Below, in pieces: positions 60,973 through 64,000 of a DNA stretch of 64,000 nt. Within the stretch, counting starts at the first letter, position 1. Each line of letters begins with the position of its first letter. Both the position numbers and the translations under genes were made by a program. Source of the stretch: CAZBWP01 sp964630265 (GTDB taxonomy: Bacteria > Pseudomonadota > Alphaproteobacteria > Rhodospirillales > Defluviicoccaceae); assembly GCA_964630265.1 (NCBI GenBank), contig CAZVRW010000003.1:1-64000 (forward strand). The letters are read 5' to 3'. The notes below the pieces were generated by a model. That model saw nothing but the letters and a program-made list of their open reading frames with translations, had not been told where the DNA came from and did no database searches.

Positions 60973-62892
60973 ATGACGCGCACCCTGATCAGCATCGCCG
61001 CTGCCATGACGGTGGTCGGACTGCTTGCCTTCCCGGCCGTGTCGCAGACGGCGATGGAAGAGCCGCCGTTCTTCGCGGAGTGGGTGGCGCGCGGCGACCT
61101 GCCACCGGTTGCCGAACGCCTGCCGGAAACGCCCTCGGTGGTCGACCTCGCGGCGCTGGGCAAGGAGCCGGGCGCCTATGGCGGCACCCTCCGCACGCTG
61201 ATGGGGCGGGCGCAGGATACCCGGATGATGGTGGTTTACGGCTATGCGCGCCTTGTCGCCTATGACGCCGGCTGGAACCTTCGGCCCGACATTCTGGAGC
61301 GGTTCGAGGTGGACGAGGGGCGGATCTTCACCTTCTACCTGCGCAAGGGGCACAAATGGTCGGACGGCCATCCCTTCACCGCCGAGGATTTCCGCTACTA
61401 CTGGGAAGACGTCATCGCGCATGAGGAGATGTCGCCCGGCGGCATGCCCATGTTCCTGCGCGTCGACGGCCAGCCGCCGACCGTCGAGGTGATCGACGAA
61501 ACCACCGTCCGCTATTCCTGGGACAAGCCCAACCGCGCCTTCCTGCCGGCGCTTGCCGGCGCTCGGCCGGAATTCATCTATCAGCCGTCGCACTATTTGA
61601 AGCAGTTCCACGCGGAGTACGCCGATCCCGTCGAGTTGGCACGACGCGTCAGCGATGCCGGCCAGCGCAACTGGATCGCCCTGCACTACAAGCATGCCGC
61701 GCAATACAAGAACGACAATCCGCAGTTGCCGACACTGCAGCCCTGGCGCCTGGTGACCGAACCGCCGGCGAGCTACTTCGTCTTCGAACGCAATCCGTTC
61801 TACCACTGCGTCGACCCCGAGGGCCGTCAGCTCCCCTACATCGACGCGATCACGTTCCCGGTCGTCAATGCCAAGCTGATCCCGGCGAAGACGGCGGCCG
61901 GCGACAGCGACTTGCAGGCACGCGGCCTCGGCTTCGAGAACTTCGCAATCCTGAAACAGGGTGAGAAGCGGCACGACTTCACCGTCAGGCTCTGGCGGTC
62001 GGGGGCGGGCTCCGAAATGGCGCTCTATCCTAATCTTAACACCCGTGATCCGGTGTGGCGCGCGGTGCTCAGGGAGCCCAAGGTGCGGCAGGCGATGTCG
62101 TTGGCGATCGACCGGTCGGAGATCAACCAGACGGTGTTCTTCGGCCTCGCCGACGAAGGTGCGAACACGATCCTCCCCGAGAGCCCGTTGTACGAAGACC
62201 GCTTCGCCCGCGCCTACACCGAATTTGATTTGGCGAAAGCCAGGGACCTGCTCGACGCCGCCGGACTGTCGAAGACCGACGGCCGCGGCATCCGCTTGCT
62301 GCCGAATGGCGAGCCGTTCGAGATCATCGTCGAGACGGCGGGCGAGGATCCGGTGGAGACCGACGTGCTGCAGTTGGTCCGAGACACCTGGGCGCAGGTC
62401 GGCATCAAGATGCACATCAAGCCGCTGCAACGGGAGGTATGGCGCAACCGGATCGTCTCCGGCGCCACCGTCATGTCGATCTGGAAGGGCATGGAAAACG
62501 CCCTGCCGACACCGTCGATGCCCCCGAGCGAGTTGGCGCCGACCAGCCAGTTGCAGTACATGTGGCCGCGCTGGGGACAGTTCGCGGAAACCCAGGGGCA
62601 GGCCGGGGAACCGGTCGACCTGGAGCCGGTCGTCGAACTCGTCGCCCTGCAGCAGAACTGGGAGCGCGCCACCGACGACGACGAGCGCGCGGCCATCTGG
62701 AAGCGAATGCTGGGGATCCATGCCGACCATGTGTTCAGCATCGGCCTCGTCCGCGCGGTCCCGCAGCCAGTGGTGGTCAGCAATAGCCTCCGCAACGTGC
62801 CGGAAAAAGGCATCTACAACTGGGAGCCGGGGGCACACTTCGGCGTTCACCGCCCGGATACCTTCTGGTTCGCCGAAGGCCACCGGAACTGA
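60973..62892 (+). CDS. ABC importer substrate-binding protein, family 5 (second paralogue)
   Basis: 639 aa, signal peptide ending near residue 25 (PAVSQTAMEE). Shares blocks with the preceding protein along its whole length: YGGTLRTLMGRAQDTRMMVV, KWSDGHPFTAEDFRYYWEDV, KPNRAFLPALAGARPEF, VRQAMSLAIDRSEINQTVFF, YNWEPGAHFGV. Tandem duplication within one transport operon suggests two related ligands for one permease. GGAGAG precedes the ATG. Confidence 0.92.
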   Translation: MTRTLISIAAAMTVVGLLAFPAVSQTAMEEPPFFAEWVARGDLPPVAERLPETPSVVDLAALGKEPGAYGGTLRTLMGRAQDTRMMVVYGYARLVAYDAGWNLRPDILERFEVDEGRIFTFYLRKGHKWSDGHPFTAEDFRYYWEDVIAHEEMSPGGMPMFLRVDGQPPTVEVIDETTVRYSWDKPNRAFLPALAGARPEFIYQPSHYLKQFHAEYADPVELARRVSDAGQRNWIALHYKHAAQYKNDNPQLPTLQPWRLVTEPPASYFVFERNPFYHCVDPEGRQLPYIDAITFPVVNAKLIPAKTAAGDSDLQARGLGFENFAILKQGEKRHDFTVRLWRSGAGSEMALYPNLNTRDPVWRAVLREPKVRQAMSLAIDRSEINQTVFFGLADEGANTILPESPLYEDRFARAYTEFDLAKARDLLDAAGLSKTDGRGIRLLPNGEPFEIIVETAGEDPVETDVLQLVRDTWAQVGIKMHIKPLQREVWRNRIVSGATVMSIWKGMENALPTPSMPPSELAPTSQLQYMWPRWGQFAETQGQAGEPVDLEPVVELVALQQNWERATDDDERAAIWKRMLGIHADHVFSIGLVRAVPQPVVVSNSLRNVPEKGIYNWEPGAHFGVHRPDTFWFAEGHRN

Positions 62893-62955
62893 GGACGACC
62901 GTCCTGCTGCGGCAGCGGTAATCGATCGTCGAAAGCGCGCGAGGTTTCCCGGCCA

Positions 62956-63954
62956 ATGCTGACCTATCTCGTGCGGCGCATCCTGACGATGCTGATGACG
63001 TTACTCGTCATCAGCGCGCTGGTGTTCATCATCATCCAATTGCCGCCCGGCGACTATCTCTCCAGCCACATTGCGCAGTTGGAAAGCCAGGGCGAACTCG
63101 TCCCGCATGAAAAGATCGAGTTTCTGCGCCGCCAGTACGGTCTCGACCGCCCGCTGCACGAACAGTATTTCGTCTGGCTGTTCGGCCTGATCCAGGGCGA
63201 CCTCGGCTATTCCTTCGAATACAATCTGCCGGTGCGCGACGTCATCGGCGACCGAATTCTTCTGACGATCGTCCTGAACTTCGCCACCATTATCTTCATC
63301 TATGTCGTATCCTTCCCGATCGGCGTCTATTCCGCCACCCATCAATACACCTGGGGGGACCACGGCCTGACGTTCATCGGCTTCATCGGTCTTGCCACGC
63401 CGAACTTCTTGCTGGCGTTGATCCTCATGTATCTGGCGAACGTCTGGTTCGGAACGTCGATCGGCACGTTGATGGCCGAAGAGTACCTGAACGAGCCCTG
63501 GTCATGGGCCAAGGTGCTCTCGGTGCTGGAGCATCTCTGGGTGCCGGTCGTCGTCATCGGCACCTCGGGCACCGCCGGCATGATCCGCCGGCTCCGCGCC
63601 AATCTGCTCGACGAGTTGCAGAAGCAATATGTCGTCACCGGGCGCGCCAAGGGCCTGCCGCCCGGCAAGCTGTTGCGCAAGTATCCCCTGCGCATGGCCT
63701 TGAACCCGTTCGTCGCCGACATCGGTAACCTGTTGCCGCAGATCGTCTCGGGCTCGGTCATCGTGTCCGCCGTGATGTCGCTCCAGACGACGGGGCCGAT
63801 GCTGCTGTCGGCGCTGCAGAGCCAAGACATGTATCTCGCCGGCTCGTTCCTCATCTTCCTGGCCGCGCTGACCGTCGTCGGCATGTTCCTGTCCGACGTC
63901 CTGCTCGCCGTGCTCGATCCCCGCATCCGTATGGGCGCCGGAGCCGCGCGATGA
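62956..63954 (+). CDS. ABC importer permease (DppB/YejB type)
   Basis: 332 aa, six predicted membrane segments. N-terminal MLTYLVRRILTMLMTLLVIS, then LRRQYGLDRPLHEQYFVWLF and GDLGYSFEYNLPVRDVIGDR typical of DppB-like permeases; the EAA loop is RAKGLPPGKLLRKYPLRMAL. Stop overlaps the next permease start by ATGA. Acts with the double ATPase at 57152. Confidence 0.94.
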   Translation: MLTYLVRRILTMLMTLLVISALVFIIIQLPPGDYLSSHIAQLESQGELVPHEKIEFLRRQYGLDRPLHEQYFVWLFGLIQGDLGYSFEYNLPVRDVIGDRILLTIVLNFATIIFIYVVSFPIGVYSATHQYTWGDHGLTFIGFIGLATPNFLLALILMYLANVWFGTSIGTLMAEEYLNEPWSWAKVLSVLEHLWVPVVVIGTSGTAGMIRRLRANLLDELQKQYVVTGRAKGLPPGKLLRKYPLRMALNPFVADIGNLLPQIVSGSVIVSAVMSLQTTGPMLLSALQSQDMYLAGSFLIFLAALTVVGMFLSDVLLAVLDPRIRMGAGAAR

Positions 63955-64000
63955 CCGATCGCCTGCCGCACTACGTCTCCAAGGCGCCCTTCAACGTCTA
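63951..64000 (+). CDS. Second ABC permease (DppC/YejE type), 3' part outside window
   Basis: Only the first 16 codons are present (MTDRLPHYVSKAPFNV). The ATGA overlap with the DppB-like gene and the normal operon order make the second permease the obvious candidate. Identity rests on context. Confidence 0.6.
   Translation, partial: MTDRLPHYVSKAPFNV

Overview
The window looks like a 64-kb piece of a GC-rich alphaproteobacterial chromosome, most like Rhodospirillales. The reasons are the alphaproteobacterial flagellin regulators FlbT and FlaF, the uvrC-pgsA-moaD-moaE order, the envC-like/ctpA/divergent deacetylase/rppH order, a long-form SerA with an alpha-type SerC, and a leucine (liu) operon. 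It is a draft scaffold: two runs of exactly 100 N (23651-23750 and 25508-25607) bracket a 1.76-kb contig carrying the flagellin gene. No rRNA, tRNA, CRISPR array, insertion sequence or prophage was seen. I could run no searches, so names rest on motifs, length, gene order and family knowledge.

Layout. 0.1-8.6 kb (minus): leucine catabolism (ivd, mccB, mccA, methylglutaconyl-CoA hydratase, mvaB) with an SDR, a thioesterase and an unexpected secreted PA14-type protein inside. 8.7-14.2 kb (minus): lipoprotein, LOG-family protein, HAD phosphatase, moaE, moaD, pgsA, uvrC. 14.5-20.6 kb (minus): folB with a FolM/PTR1-like reductase, a Ca2+/Na+ antiporter, rppH, a divergent polysaccharide deacetylase, ctpA and a degenerate LytM (EnvC-like) protein. 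20.8-23.0 kb (plus): an exosortase-system-type O-glycosylation ligase and a methyltransferase.

23.6-32.3 kb: flagellar block: flagellin, flbT (5' end lost in a gap), flaF, then a minus-strand group with a second flbT and a flaG-like gene, then fliK-flgD-flgE. 32.4-43.5 kb: gluQ and a glycan region with two glycosyltransferases, an amidotransferase of the exosortase-A type broken by an in-frame amber codon, an FkbH-like protein with a cysteine-rich N-terminus, a very unusual ABC exporter with a degenerate, internally repeated ATPase, and a cyclic-nucleotide-binding protein. 43.6-45.7 kb (minus): a cobalamin-binding sensor overlapping a hemerythrin protein. 46.0-50.9 kb: serine biosynthesis with two different SerA enzymes, serC, and a possible secreted toxin/immunity pair. 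51.0-57.2 kb (plus): four glycosyltransferases, a deacetylase and a small membrane protein, running by overlaps into 57.2-64.0 kb, a peptide-type ABC importer (fused double ATPase, two paralogous binding proteins, permease, start of a second permease).

Many adjacent genes overlap by ATGA, so most blocks are probably polycistronic. The most unusual features are the ABC exporter with its cNMP partner, the repeated appearance of four- or five-copy short tandem repeats (10-27 bp) at gene boundaries and in one coding sequence between 27 and 39 kb, the tandem GCGA-loop hairpins between flgD and flgE, a MoaD that ends Gly-Gly-Trp-Gln instead of Gly-Gly, and the amber-interrupted amidotransferase.
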